Shown here: piece after piece, positions 11,501 to 25,500 of the stretch | Position numbering within the stretch: position 1 is the first letter of the stretch | How the letters are laid out: every line of letters starts with the position of its first letter | Source of the DNA: Siphonodentalium dalli | Lineage: Eukaryota; Mollusca; Scaphopoda; Gadilida; Siphonodentaliidae | Direction of reading: 5' to 3' | NCBI GenBank assembly: GCA_032622095.1 | Contig: CP136066.1 | Span: forward strand, 146,409,559 to 146,473,558 | Length of the DNA stretch: 64,000 nucleotides | Notes under the pieces: generated by a model | What the model saw: only the letters and a program-made list of their open reading frames with translations | Database searches by the model: none | What the model was told of the DNA's origin: nothing | Translations under genes and position numbers: made by a program

Positions 11501-13753
11501 CTCCCAATGATTGCTGGAGTTCGTCATTCAGCCTAATATCAGAAAGGAACTCTCGCTCTGAAACGAATGAACCTGCTATTAACCGATAACATTCCCCATG
11601 GCGAAACCCCAATCTTGTCAAGGTTTCATATATATCCGATTTCGTCACGAAGGATGGGCATCTTGACCGGAGCTCCGAGATGTCGAAAGAACTTACTAGC
11701 GATTCTGTTTGTGGGCTAATGCTTCCATCTGCATATACCGTCGTGTTGCCCTTGATCTCGAATTTGTATCCTTCACCATCATTTGTCAGTTCCATATCCA
11801 ACAAGACGTCCTTGTTAACTAAAACAAATGTTTTGAAGTGACAGGTCACCTGATATGCGAACGACGGATACAGGGTTTTCCCGACAGCCAGTGCTGATTC
11901 GACGTGCACTACACCAGGAAGTACCACGTTTTCTTGAACGAAATGTGAGAAGACAAATGGAGTTCTCGTCTTGTTGATAATAATTTTATATCGGGTTGGG
12001 TTGCTAGTCGTTTGGACAAACATGTGAGAGAAACGGTACACGCAGTTTTGTTCCCGTTGGTATTGTGATAGTTCTGTGAACCTGATGTTCCTCTGCCGCT
12101 TTGGACAATGTCTTGGAATATCTGTGATCTTCTGTCCGCTGTAAACCGAGTTGGCTGTTATCTGAAATCCAATTTCAAATATTCTTCCCAAACTGCCGAG
12201 TAGTGCCATATCATCCCATTTGAGCATCGATGGTAAGCATTCGGTGGTTAAATCAGGTACCATGTATTTCAGAAAGAGCTTGAGGACAGAGTTTGGACCA
12301 ATGTCAATAAATACGTTCCTGTTAGACTCGACTGCAGACTTTCTTATCGCCTGATAAAACTTGACAGGCTCAGCCACATTTCTCTTCCAGTAATCCGGGG
12401 AAAAGAACTCATCACCGACTTCCTCTGTGGAAACTGAAGAGATCACAGGAATTGTCGGCAAATTACCAGTCAGATTTTTTTCAAGACTTTTTTGAAGTTC
12501 CGTGCCTGCAGAATGTACATATTTTGTGTGATAAGCTCTATGTGTGTCAAGCTCGTAAATTTTAAACTGGATTTTCTCAAACTTCTCATGAATTGCCTTC
12601 TTCAATTTAGACATATCTGGCTCGGATCCTGAGAGTGTGTGCACTGACGGGTCTAGATACACTGCGATGGGGCTGGGAATTTTAAGTTCATCACATACAG
12701 TTTGTAGTTCTTCCGTTTCAATACCAGCACATACAAACATTCTCCCTTCACCAGTCTCATTCAGATGTTTCGATCTGTAATATATGACTTTGACTGCCTG
12801 ACTAAGTGAAATTGCTCCCGAAATAGCAGCTGCCGCAACTTCGCCCACTGAGAGACCAACAATACAGTCCGGTGTAATTCCAAATGACGACCATAACCTG
12901 GCCAAGGCAATCTGGCAAGCAAATATTGCAATATGTGAGAGAAATGGATCGCTTGTGTCGAAAAAAGCCATCTGTTTCAACAGGTTGATGTTCGAATACG
13001 TGTCAAGCAAGGTGCTCACTTCCTACAGTGCCTTCCGGAAAACTGGAAATCGTTGTTGCAGCTCTTTACACATTCCGCGCCACGAGGTACCAACCCCTCC
13101 ACAAACAAAAATAACTCGAGTTTTCTGTGTGTCCTCGCGAACACATGAGTCCACTCTTTGTAACAACTTCTGACGGATGTTGTTCTCTGCCAGAGAGTCA
13201 TCGACAACCGTTGATATTCTGAATGCCTGGTTATCTCGTCTGTGAATACTCGTTTGGGCAATGTCTTCAATGTTGTATTGTCCGCGATCGAGCTTTTCGA
13301 AGAAGTCTTCGACAGATGCTCTCATTGCGTCTTTGGAAGCTGCTGAGAAAACCACCAAGTGTTTTTCCTTGTTGCTGGAGACCAGACCATGGCGATCTTT
13401 TTTTCTTTCGATAACCAAGTGGGCGTTTGTTCCGCCAAAACCAAAAGAATTGACGCACGCGAGTCTCTTGCCGTCAGAGTTTGGCTCCCATTTTATACAA
13501 GATATAGGTACTTTGAATTTGAATTCATCGAAATCTATTCTCGGATTCGGTGTTTTGAAGTGCAAGTTTGGCGCAATTTGACCATGCTCCATCATCAACA
13601 GGACTTTAATCAGACCAGCTACTCCGGATCCTGATTCCAGGTGACCAATGTTCGTCTTGACTGAACCTATATATCTAATTATTGGAGAGTCAGATGTGAA
13701 GTGTTGACCCAAGCTGTCCACTTCGATGGGATCTCCCCGTGGTGTTCCGGTCC
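8553..13753 (-). CDS. PKS exon 6: end of KS, AT, DH, centre, KR, ACP
   Basis: A single 5.2 kb exon encoding residues 316-2047, then TGA. It begins after acceptor TTTTCAG with TGTPRGDP, which completes the KS motif begun in exon 5. Apart from the TAG at 13025-13023 there is no stop or frameshift through 1731 codons, and every domain keeps its main catalytic residues. The concentration of most domains in one long exon contrasts with the five short KS exons. Confidence 0.93.
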
Positions 13754-16700
13754 CTGAAAAATATAATATCCTGCATGTTCGTTCCAATTTGGAAGTTGGG
13801 AGCAATCATGTTTCATTTTTGATACGAACGGTCCACGTAAACAACGTTGGCATGATGTTCCTAACATTACCCACCAAGTTAAATCCATTGCCTTTCATTC
13901 ACATTACACACAATGTAAACAAAACTGTTTTACTAAAACTGATCGTTTTCAACCCCATCTTTATTTTGACATAGCGAATATCAGTAAATAAGCTTTTTCT
14001 AACTGAGAGAACTATGACAGAACTGATAAATAATTTAACACGATATATAAACAAAAATATAGAACAAACAGCTATCGTACCAGTTTCAAAATATTAAATT
14101 TTAAGCACAGATGAGATAAATTGGGCTATTTTTCCCTACTTAAATACTCGGAATTGGCCTGCACTGAATACGAGAATAAAGTGACATATCAATAATGTGC
14201 TGCTGAACATTTCGACATTAGTGATACAAGGCGATATGAAACTGGTTGAAGTAACATGCTCACAACAAATAATTTATGTATATACTGGAAAAATGTCTTA
14301 CCGTGCGCTTCGATGTATTGTATCCCTCCTTTGTCGATGCTGTGTTTGCTATACACATCCTGCAGCAGTCGGAGCTGCTGTGTCCCAGACGGCGCAGTGA
14401 TTGGTGTCGCCATGTGACCGTCCTGGTTACATCCAGTTGCTATGACGCCCCAAATCTTATTACCATCTTTGATTGCCTATAAAATAAACCCTGATCTGAT
14501 AATGCTTATATTTCCAAAACTATTGGGGGGTTGATAGTTGTAGCTCACCACAATGAATTATCGTTTGCAGCTACCAATGAATATCATTAACCATTAACCA
14601 AACGAAGATATTACATATCTGCAAGCGGACATTGGTCTTAAAGCCATTTCAGTTTTCACACATAACTAACGAGATTTTTTCATAGTAACTCACATCTCTG
14701 TGGCGCTTAAGAATAACGATTCCGCATCCCTCCCCTCTGGAATAACCGTCGGCGTCCGCTGAGAACGTGTGGCACCGCCCTGTCAGTGACGATATGCGGC
14801 TTTTGGACATGGTTATTAGTAGTTCCGGCGATAGTATGTAGTTCACCCCTCCGCATAATGCCATATCACAATCACCTGGAGGAAAACACGGTAAATTCAC
14901 ATGTGTGTTATATATATTTTGAAGTATTTTGTAAAATTATTGTATACCACTTTGCTGTTTCCTGAACTCTATCAGGATTACAAATCTTAAGAATAACTTG
15001 GTAGTTGAATTTTCCAGGGTTGGTGATTTCTATGCGCAGTGGGGTGATTTCCCAGTGAAATTAGCCACGTGTGTGGTCTGTTGACAACAAATCAATACTA
15101 TGACACTCTTTTTGAAGACGTGTTTGGATTATTATCCACACATAAAAACGCACGTGTGTATACTTGGGTTAGTAACACGAGATCGCGCTCTGTTGACTTT
15201 TGTCTCTACGATTTTAAACTATTATTTTATACACATAAACAACAAGTCACCTTTTCTTCGAAGCTTTCGGCCATCGCGAAATACATTCTGTAACGGATAA
15301 TATTCGAAGCAGGGGGAAATCGGCAAAATAATCAACGAGGCGCTGCCGAGTTGCTTCTTTGGCCGAATACCATATGCTGAGAATATTATCAGACTTAAAA
15401 CAAACCCATCGAAGTGTCATTGGAGTCGACTAGCCAATATGTCTGGCTTACAGCTGATTGTTCGCTGTTTCAAATCCCGCGCCAAGTTGTCACCCTCAAG
15501 CAAGGTCGTTCTTACTGTGTCGGCTTCGCATGAGTGTAAACGAGTGCCAGTCAGCTTGTCATACTGTTGAGAACCAGAGCATGTGCTGACCAACCTAGAG
15601 CAGAGCCTGCAATGACTGCAGCCGGTTGATTTGTTGGCTTGTAAAAATGGCTGGGGTAATATCGTAATGTTTAAAAAAGCGTGTTAGAGCAAGTAGTTGG
15701 TTAATCGCTATATAAAACGGTCATTATTATATAATTATTACAGGTCTGTATTGACTACCTGATTATACGCCCACAGTCTAGCACAGACAGTCATTGTCAA
15801 CAGCGAAAAGCAATTATTTAATTCGAATCCGGACTCGCCAGTTGGGGGACGAATAGAATAGTTTATTCTTCCACCATTAGAAATGGTACACAGAATGGAT
15901 CAAACAATACATGATACGATACATACATACATAAAAGACATTATACAACAGTGTGTGTGCATCCGATTAGGGACAAGACAGCCCACCCGTTGCTCGCCCC
16001 CAGCGCACGCACACCGCCACTGAGTTCGGCTCGTAGAGTCGAACTCAGTAACCCCGGTTATACGTGTCCTCCGTTGCGCTGTGGATAATGCTAGCGTGAT
16101 CTATATTTTGGTCAGAAATTTTTGTTTATGCCATTTTTTCTTTCGTAATTTGAAGATACCCCTTCAAATTGGACATCAGATACGCTAACATTGCATAAGA
16201 CATGTTTCCGTTTTATCAGGTGAATAAAACATGAACATTAAAGACAATCAACGATTGTTGTTATGCATATGCATCACCATGCAATACACCACAATAACAT
16301 CCTAAATAATGCTATCAGAATGAGCTTGAAAGGCTAATTTTCGAAAGCACCCTTTAATGCTCTCCGTTAATTATCACCCAAAAATGGTAACAAAATAGAG
16401 GACTAGATCTACTTTTGGTTTATGTAGTGTTTTAAAAACTATATATATAGGTCTATATACATGTACATTCCAGCCTCGATTTGTTTTTGTGTGTTTGCTT
16501 TTTGTAATTGATTAGCAGTTTTGACTGGACACCGGGGAAAGGGACCAGGACCCACCGATCGACAATGTTTCTTCGCGTGGGAGAAATATTTTCAAATCCG
16601 AACATGAAATGTCTATAACATGTCTATAAGGAATATATGTCTATAAATGAAATGTCTATAAATTCAGGCAAGATTTGTGGTTTTTAATTCATTATCAGTT

Positions 16701-19498
16701 TTTGACTGGCCCATGGAGAACATTTTGAAATTAGAACATTTTGAAATTAGAACCTGAAAACTTCTAGCGTTTAAAATGAAGCTTTTCAACACGCCCTTGC
16801 ATCTAAATGGAAGAATGATGACCCATTGGGCCGACCATCTTGACTCCAGCCATAATCAGGCGTCAATTAAAAAAACGATATTAGCAGTTTTTAATCGGGC
16901 ACCGGAGAGGGTTCATGACCCCTCGGTGTAGAGGAAGAAAAATTTCAAATCTGAACCGGAAAACTACAAAATCCTAGATTCTAGAATGGCACCAAACGCT
17001 CCAAGAGCATGTTGGAAATTTCCGACCCGACACCTCCCTAAGGTTGGAAAGTTTCCAACTGATGGCCATTTCAGTCCAAGATTAAGAAAATATATTACTG
17101 ATAGCATAAAAAACACATTCCCCACTAATAATTCGTTGGAAAATCAAACTATGAGAGCACTTTCCACATATTGTTGCTGTCAAATCTCCCAACTACTGTT
17201 GTGTCAGGTATGAAATTTCCAATTTGAAAATCTTTACGAAAATTTGGGGTGAAATGTTCATATAATAAGTTCAACAAACGACCTATGGCCGTTTGTTGAA
17301 ATTATTATCTGAATTTTTCCTTCGGGAACTACTCCTCAATTAGTATTTAGTAAAGAAAATGTTAATTTTTCTTCCAATATCAACGGACCTGAATTAATTC
17401 CCAGACAGGCTTGGTGAATTGCCACAAGTGACGATGAACATGCTGTGTCGATGTTCATGGACGGTCCCAGTAGGTTGTACAGGTAGGACACCCGGGCGGA
17501 TATGACGCTGTTTCCGTTTCCGGTGAGTGTATAGGAGTTCACGATAGACTCTTCTGGACCTGATGCTTTGCAGTGTTGTACATTATAGTCCATATTCATG
17601 CAGCCTGAAAGGACAAAGACACAACAGAATAGTAGCATCAATTGTTGAAAAATATAATAATTTAATATAACAGTTCAAAACTACAAGATAACATAGCTAC
17701 AGTCATCCTGTACACGTATCTACAAATTGTGATATTGTATACAGCTACATCTTGGGCAGGCGATGATGATATGTTCAACCTCTCAAATGTATTAATATCC
17801 ATTGTTTTGGTCTTCTCCTATTAACTGTTCAGATTCCAAATATAATGGCGATATGTTTTTGTGAAATACAAGATTTTTCGCCGGATAGTTCCATAGAAAT
17901 TCATTGTTAAAAATGTCTCTGCAATTTTGCCTGGATTTATAAAAAATGCGCGTCTGTCCCGTAAGCACTAGATCAACTAGAATTCCGTGTTATCATTCAA
18001 CAACTAAGTCATCTTCGTTGGAGTCAAATATATAAATAATAGAACACTCATATGCATGTCCCTGGCTGAGTGGCCTAGCTAATTTGATATGACTTTTGTA
18101 AGTTCTGCTGAATTGATATGGTGCTGATAGGACACAGTTATGCTGTTACGAATAAGTATACCGTTTTATATATATATATCAATGGGAATTTGCGATTCCT
18201 CAAGTAATATGAAATATACAAATTCTCAGGTCTGCCTAATGTTAGGAGGACCATTGACCATCATTAGGCGGACTGCGACATTATGTAGACGAAATCCGGT
18301 CTGCCTATATTTTGCATACCAGTCACAACTAGTTATCTGGTGCTTTAATTGTTAACACCTCTCCTTGTTCAACCGATTTAGGTCGTCTTTTGTCTATAAA
18401 ATGATGGGATTGAAAAATATTTTGTTAAGGGAATTTCAGCCCCGATAATTTTAAGACATGTATATTCTGTCGATATATAGTTTCATCATTGTGCGGTCGA
18501 AACATCCACAGCGGTGTTGCAAAAATCAACTTATCTAGTTTTGCATTTTTTATGTATAGGATGCAGCAAAAAAGGAGATAACTGGCCTAGTGTCATTAAA
18601 ACATCGAGAAATCTGGAGTATAAATCGAAATTGAGTACAAATTTCGGGATCGAAAAAAGACCGCACAAAGATGAAACTATATTACGATCGAATATACATG
18701 TCTCAAAATTATCGGGGCGGAAATGACCGTAACAACAATTTTTTCAATCCCATCATTTTATAGACAAAATTCAACCTTAATCGGTTGAACAATGAGAGGT
18801 GTTAACAATTAAAGTGCAAGATAACTAGTTTATCCCACATGGTTGTTATTAATAACAAGACAGGTTTGCCTTAATGACTACGATTTATTAATCACTAAAG
18901 GAACAGGTAGTCGGAAACATGTTTATGGACCTCCAGCTTTCTTGTCATTGGTGAAGGCCCTTTTTGGTACCACCCAAGCGCCAACCATGGGGTCCTGACA
19001 ACGATCACCTATCTAGTCATGAAAGACACTAAGCATAGCTGTTAGCATAAGGGATGCCTCCTCCCAAAAACGGAAGGAGGAATACTGGGCGGGAGGGTGG
19101 GATGCTAAATAATTGTCGACCGAGCCGTGGCGAATGTTCTAACAAAAAGGCTGGCTGTATGATGCCCGTGTGATTACCCATGTGACCTGACGCCAGACGA
19201 AATAGTTCCTCCCTCAACCTCGATGGGCTTTGTTCCAATTCTTTAGCATATACTCGTCCCTTTAGGACAAACAAAGACATTATCTCAGTTGACAATTAGT
19301 GAAGTGAGGAATAGAAGCTGGCAAATTGAGTGTCTGATTTCCATATCGCTCCGCATGTACTGCAGTATAGTGATTGAATATATGCAGTACTGTCATATCT
19401 ATTTATAGCCATCGCGGGTTTCCCTTCCAATATATACAATGTAGCAACTCGTGGGATAAATTATCTGCTGCCGCTTATGCTCTAGCATCTCTGCATGT

Positions 19499-19539
<41 letters not shown>

Positions 19540-22500
19540 CTATCTATCTATCTATCTATACTATATATTTTGAGACTTCGTATATATGTGTGTATGTGTG
19601 TGTGTACTTCATAGAATCCAAAACGCGTGTACAGATTGAGCTCAAACTTCCTATGTAAGTGTCAAATCCCACCGACACGACCGTGGTCGCAGTTTAGAAA
19701 AGCTCAGAGCACCCGTTCTCCAATCTCAAATCACCGCAAAGGCACGGCGTGGGTTAATCAAGTGATTATTTAATGAGCGTTTGTTTTTGACGCATCTCTA
19801 TAAAGAGCGTCTGTTTGCCATTCAACGCTATTTGCATCTGCAGAGAGATATACGGAACATACATTAAATTTAAAAAACATTTGTTTCTGACCAACCCTGC
19901 GAGCACGGATGGCGCGCTTTGTTTTTACAGTATATAGTTATATACCGAAATCATCCCAGATAATCACGAATATAGCATCAGATTTCTCCCCAGATATACC
20001 GTTATAAAAAGCTACTGGAATCTGCCAATCTACGGGAAATTCCAGGGAATGCCGATTGAGCTCAAACTTGCTACCCACGGGAAGTGTCATATATGTGAGT
20101 GTGTCCTTTATAGACTCGAACCGATTGAGCTCAAACTTGCTAAATAAGAAAATAGCCCCCAAGCCGTAAATATCAACAACAACGATATTGCTACCTACGG
20201 GGAGCAACGTTATTAGCATCTGCAGAATTATGCAGAGAGAAAGTGCTTTCCTATTTTTAGAACGCAACACATGTTTACGTCGCGTTGGTGATTGAGGTTC
20301 ACAACGGGGTTAATTGACTGTCCGCTCTTTGCGACGATGAGGTTCACGGCGGGGACTATTGACCAACACTCACAATTTCGTCTTTTGCATCAGATACCAA
20401 CACCTCGACCGATCGGGACGAAACTTGGTACGTGAGTGTAGTTTGACCAGGTGGTCGTCGCTGTCGTATTGGCGAGCCCGTGCGACGCCCGTGCAGCGCA
20501 TGCGCAGACGAGATATCGGAAACGGGTGGAGCTATCGACTTGAAATTTGGTATGTGAATGTATCTTGCGCCGGGTACAAATTTTATCGGGTCGCCGAGCC
20601 CGTGCGACGCCCGTGCAGCGCATGCGCAGACGAGATCTCGGAAACGGGTGGAGCTATCGACTTGAAATTTGCTATGTGAATGTATCTTGCGCCGGGTACA
20701 AATTTTATCGGGTCGCCGAGTCCGTGCGACGCCAGCTTCGCGCATGCGCAGACCAGATCTCGGAAACGGGTGGAGCTACCGGGTACAAATTTTCTTATTG
20801 AAACGCGTGGAGCTAAAAATTAAAAAAAAATATTAAAAAAATGTCATGTTTCGGACAAGCCGCCGGTGGCGGGCTAACCTGCTAGTACTATATATTTTGA
20901 GACTTCGTATATATGTGTGTATGTGTGTACTTCATAGAATCCAAAACGCGTGTACAGATTGAGCTCAAACTTCCTATGTAAGTGTCAAATCCCACCGACA
21001 CGACCGTGGTCGCAGTTTAGAAAAGCTCAGAGCACCCGTTCTCCAATCTCAAATCACCGCAAAGGCACGGCGTGGGTTAATCAAGTGATTATTTAATGAG
21101 CGTTTGTTTTTGACGCATCTCTATAAAAAGCGTCTGTTTGCCATTCAACGCTATTTGCATCTGCAGAGAGATATACGGAACATACATTAAATTTAAAAAA
21201 CATTTGTTTCTGACCAACCCTGCGAGCACGGATGGCGCGCTTTGTTTTTACAGTATATAGTTATATACCGAAATCATCCCAGATAATCACGAATATAGCA
21301 TCAGATTTCTCCCCAGATATACCGTTATAAAAAGCTACTGGAATCTGCCAATCTACGGGAAATTCCAGGGAATGCCGATTGAGCTCAAACTTGCTACCCA
21401 CGGGAAGTGTCATATATATGAGTGTGTCCTTTATAGACTCGAACCGATTGAGCTCAAACTTGCTAAATAAGAAAATAGCCCCCAAGCCGTAAATATCAAC
21501 AACAACGATATTGCTACCTACGGGGAGCAACGTTATTAGCATCTGCAGAATTATGCAGAGAGAAAATGCTTTCCTATTTTTAGAACACAACACATGTTTA
21601 CGTCGCGTTGGTGATTGAGGTTCACAACGGGGTTAATTGACTGTCCGCTCTTTGCGACGATGAGGTTCACGGCGGGGACTATTGACCAACACTCACAATT
21701 TCGTCTTTTGCATCAGATACCAACACCTCGACCGATCGGGACGAAACTTGGTACGTGAGTGTAGTTTGACCAGGTGGTCGTCGCTGTCGTATTGGCGAGC
21801 CCGTGCGACGCCCGTGCAGCGCATGCACAGACGAGATATCGGAAACGGGTGGAACTATCGACTTGAAATTTGGTATGTGAATGTATCTTGTGCCGGGTAC
21901 AAATTTTATAGGGTCGCCGAGCCCGTGCGACGCCCGTGCAGCGCATGCGCAGACGAGATCTCGGAAACGGGTGGAGCTATCGACTTGAAATTTGCTATGT
22001 GAATGTATCTTGCGCCGGGTGCAAATTTTATCGGGTCGCCGAGTCCGTGCGACGCCAGCTTCGCGCATGCGCAGACCAGATCTCGGAAACGGGTGGAGCT
22101 ACCGGGTACAAATTTTTCTTATTGAAACGCGTGGAGCTAAAAATTAAAAAAAAATATTTAAAAAATGTCATGTTTCGGACAAGCCGCCGGTGGCGGGCTA
22201 ACCTGCTAGTCTATCTCTTCTCTTCTATATATTTTGAGAACTCCTTGTATTCGAGAGATAGTCCACACCCTCCGGACCTCAATGATATGATCGTGAATGA
22301 GTATTGATATACCCCACTAAACTTCGACAAACACCAGTAATGGTGTGTAGATCATTTACATATCTCTCCTATATATTTTGATACAATCTATCTAATTTAC
22401 ATATCTCTCTTATATATTTATGTTTGTGTGTGTGTTGTACTTCATACAAATCTACGATTCTCGACCGATCGGGACGAAACTGGGTACGTGTGTGTAGTTT

Positions 22501-25500
22501 GACTAGGCGGTGGTCGTTGTCGTATTGGCGAGCCCGTGCGACGCCCGTGCAGCGCATGCGCAGACGAGATCTCGGAAACGGGTGGAGCTATCGACTTGAA
22601 ATTTGCTATGTGAATGTATCTTGCGCCGGGTACAAATTTTATCGGGTCGCCGAGCCCGTGCGACGCCCGTGCAGCGCATGCGCAGACGAGATATCGGAAA
22701 CGGGTGGAGCTATCGACTTGAAATTTGCTATGTGAATGTATCTTGCGCCGGGTACAAATTTTATCGGGTCGCCGAGCCCGTGCGACGCCCGTGCAGCGCA
22801 TGCGCAGACGAGATCTCGGAAACGGGTGGAGCTATCGACTTGAAATTTGGCATGTGAATGTATCTTGCGCCGGGTACAAATTTTCATGCGCAAACCAGAT
22901 CTCGGAAACTGGTGGAGCTTCCGGGTACAAATTTTTCTTATTGAAACGCGTGGAGCTAAAAAATTAAAAAATATATATAAAAATGTCATGTTTCGGACAA
23001 GCCGCCGGTAAAATTGAAAAACAAAATTAAAAAGGCACAATTAACTCATTGAAAAACAAAATAATTAACTCATTGAAAAACGAAAAATTAAATTAAAATT
23101 GTCATGTTTCTGACTATTGCCGAAATTTGCTGCAAATGCAGCACAAGTGTCTCGGAACCTGTTGCAATTGCTTTTTCGAACAAAGCCATGGGACGAATGC
23201 CGCCAGTGGCGGGCTAACCTGCTAGTACTATATATTTTGAGACTTCGTATATGTGTGTGTGTGTACTTCATAGAATCCAAAACGCGTGTACAGATTGAGC
23301 TCAAACTTCCTATGTAAGTGTCAAATCCCACCGACACGACCGTGGTCGCAGTTTAGAAAAGCTCAGAGCACCCGTTCTCCAATCTCAAATCACCGCAAAG
23401 GCACGGCGTGGGTTAATCAAGTGATTATTTAATGAGCGTTTGTTTTTGACGCATCTCTATAAAGAGCGTCTGTTTGCCATTCAACGCTATTTGCATCTGC
23501 AGAGAGATATACGGAACATACATTAAATTTAAAAAACATTTGTTTCTGACCAACCCTGCGAGCACGGATGGCGCGCTTTGTTTTTACAGTATATACTTAT
23601 ATACCGAAATCATCCCAGATAATCACGAATATAGCATCAGATTTCTCCCCAGATATACCGTTATAAAAAGCTACTGGAATCTGCCAATCTACGGGAAATT
23701 CCAGGGAATGCCGATTGAGCTCAAACTTGCTACCCACGGGAAGTGTCATATATATGAGTGTGTCCTTTATAGACTCGAACCGATTGAGCTCAAACTTGCT
23801 AAATGAGAAAATAGCCCCCAAGCCGTAAATATCAACAACAACGATATTGCTACCTACGGGGAACAACGTTATTAGCATCTGCAGAATTATGCAGAGAGAA
23901 AATGCTTTCCTATTTTTAGAACGCAACACATGTTTACGTCGCGTTGGTGATTGAGGTTCACAAGGGGTTAATTGACTGTCCGCTCTTTGCGACGATGAGG
24001 TTCACGGCGGGGACTATTGACCAACACTCACAATTTCGTCTTTTGCATCAGATACCAACACCTCTACCGATCGGGACGAAACTTGGTACGTGAGTGTAGT
24101 TTGACCAGGTGGTCGTCGCTGTCGTATTGGCGAGCCCGTGCGATGCCCGTGCAGCGCATGCGCAGACGAGATATCGGAAACGGGTGGAGCTATCGACTTG
24201 AAATTTGGTATGTGAATGTATCTTGCGCCGGGTACAAATTTTATCGGGTCGCCGAGCCCGTGCGACGCCCGTGCAGCGCATGCGCAGACGAGATCTCGGA
24301 AACGGGTGGAGCTATCGACTTGAAATTTGCTATGTGAATGTATCTTGCGCCGGGTACAAATTTTATCGGGTCGCCGAGTCCGTGCGACGCCAGCTTCGCG
24401 CATGCGCAGACCAGATCTCGGAAACGGGTGGAGCTACCGGGTACAAATTTTTCTTATTGAAACGCGTGGAGCTAAAAATTAAAAAAATATATTAAAAAAA
24501 TGTCATGTTTCGGACAAGCCGCCGGTGGCGGGCTAACCTGCTAGTCTATACTATATATTTTGAGACTTCGTATATATGTGTGTATATATGTGTGTATATA
24601 TGTGTGTGTGTACTTCATAGAATCCAAAACGCGTGTACAGATTGAGATCAAACTTCCTATGTAAGTGTCAAATCCCACCGACACGACCGTGGTCGCAGTT
24701 TAGAAAAGCTCAGAGCACCCGTTCTCCAATCTCATTCATCAAAATCAGCTCAAACGGCACGGCCGGGGTTAATAACGTCATTATATATATATATGAAGTC
24801 AGAGTCTCCAGAGTTATACCGGAACAAACACGTGTTTACGTCGTCTTGGGGGTCCACGATGGGAGTCTGACTTCAATGCAATGTTATCGCTCGAAACACG
24901 TGTTTACTTCGTGTTGAGGTTCACGATGGGAGTCTGACAATTGTTATCGCTCGAAATAGTACAACGGCTGGACAGATTGAGCTCAAACTTCCCATCTAGA
25001 GGTAAAATATCACGTACGATGTCGTCCACGCGTTTTCCAGAAGCTCCGAGCACCCGTACTCCACTCCCAGTCATTAAAATCAGCTCAAACGGCACGGCCG
25101 GGGTTAATAACGTCATTATATATATATATGAAGTCAGAGTCTCCAGAGTTATACGGGAACAAACACGTGTTTACGTCGTCTTGGGGGTCCACGATGGGAG
25201 TCTGACTTCAATGCAATGTTATCGCTCGAAACACGTGTTTACTTCGTGTTGAGGTTCACGATGGGAGTCTGACAATTGTTATCGCTCGAAATAGTACATT
25301 AGGACGGGTACGAAATGCATTTATCTCGATTAAAAAGGCAGATCTCGGAAACGGGTGGAGCTATCGACTTGAAAATTGCAATGTGAATGTATCTTGCGCC
25401 GGGTACAAATTTTATCGGGTCGCCGAGGCCATGCGACGCCCGTGCAGCGCATGCGCAGACGAGATATCGGAAACGGGTGGAGCTATCGACTTGAAATTTG

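Noticed and set aside
8553-13019. Separate protein starting at a GTG just after the TAG
   Set aside because: The frame and the acyltransferase alignment run straight through the TAG, and GTG starts are not usual in animal nuclear genes.
9315-13634. Plus-strand ORFs opposite PKS exon 6
   Set aside because: Shadows of a strongly supported minus-strand coding exon.
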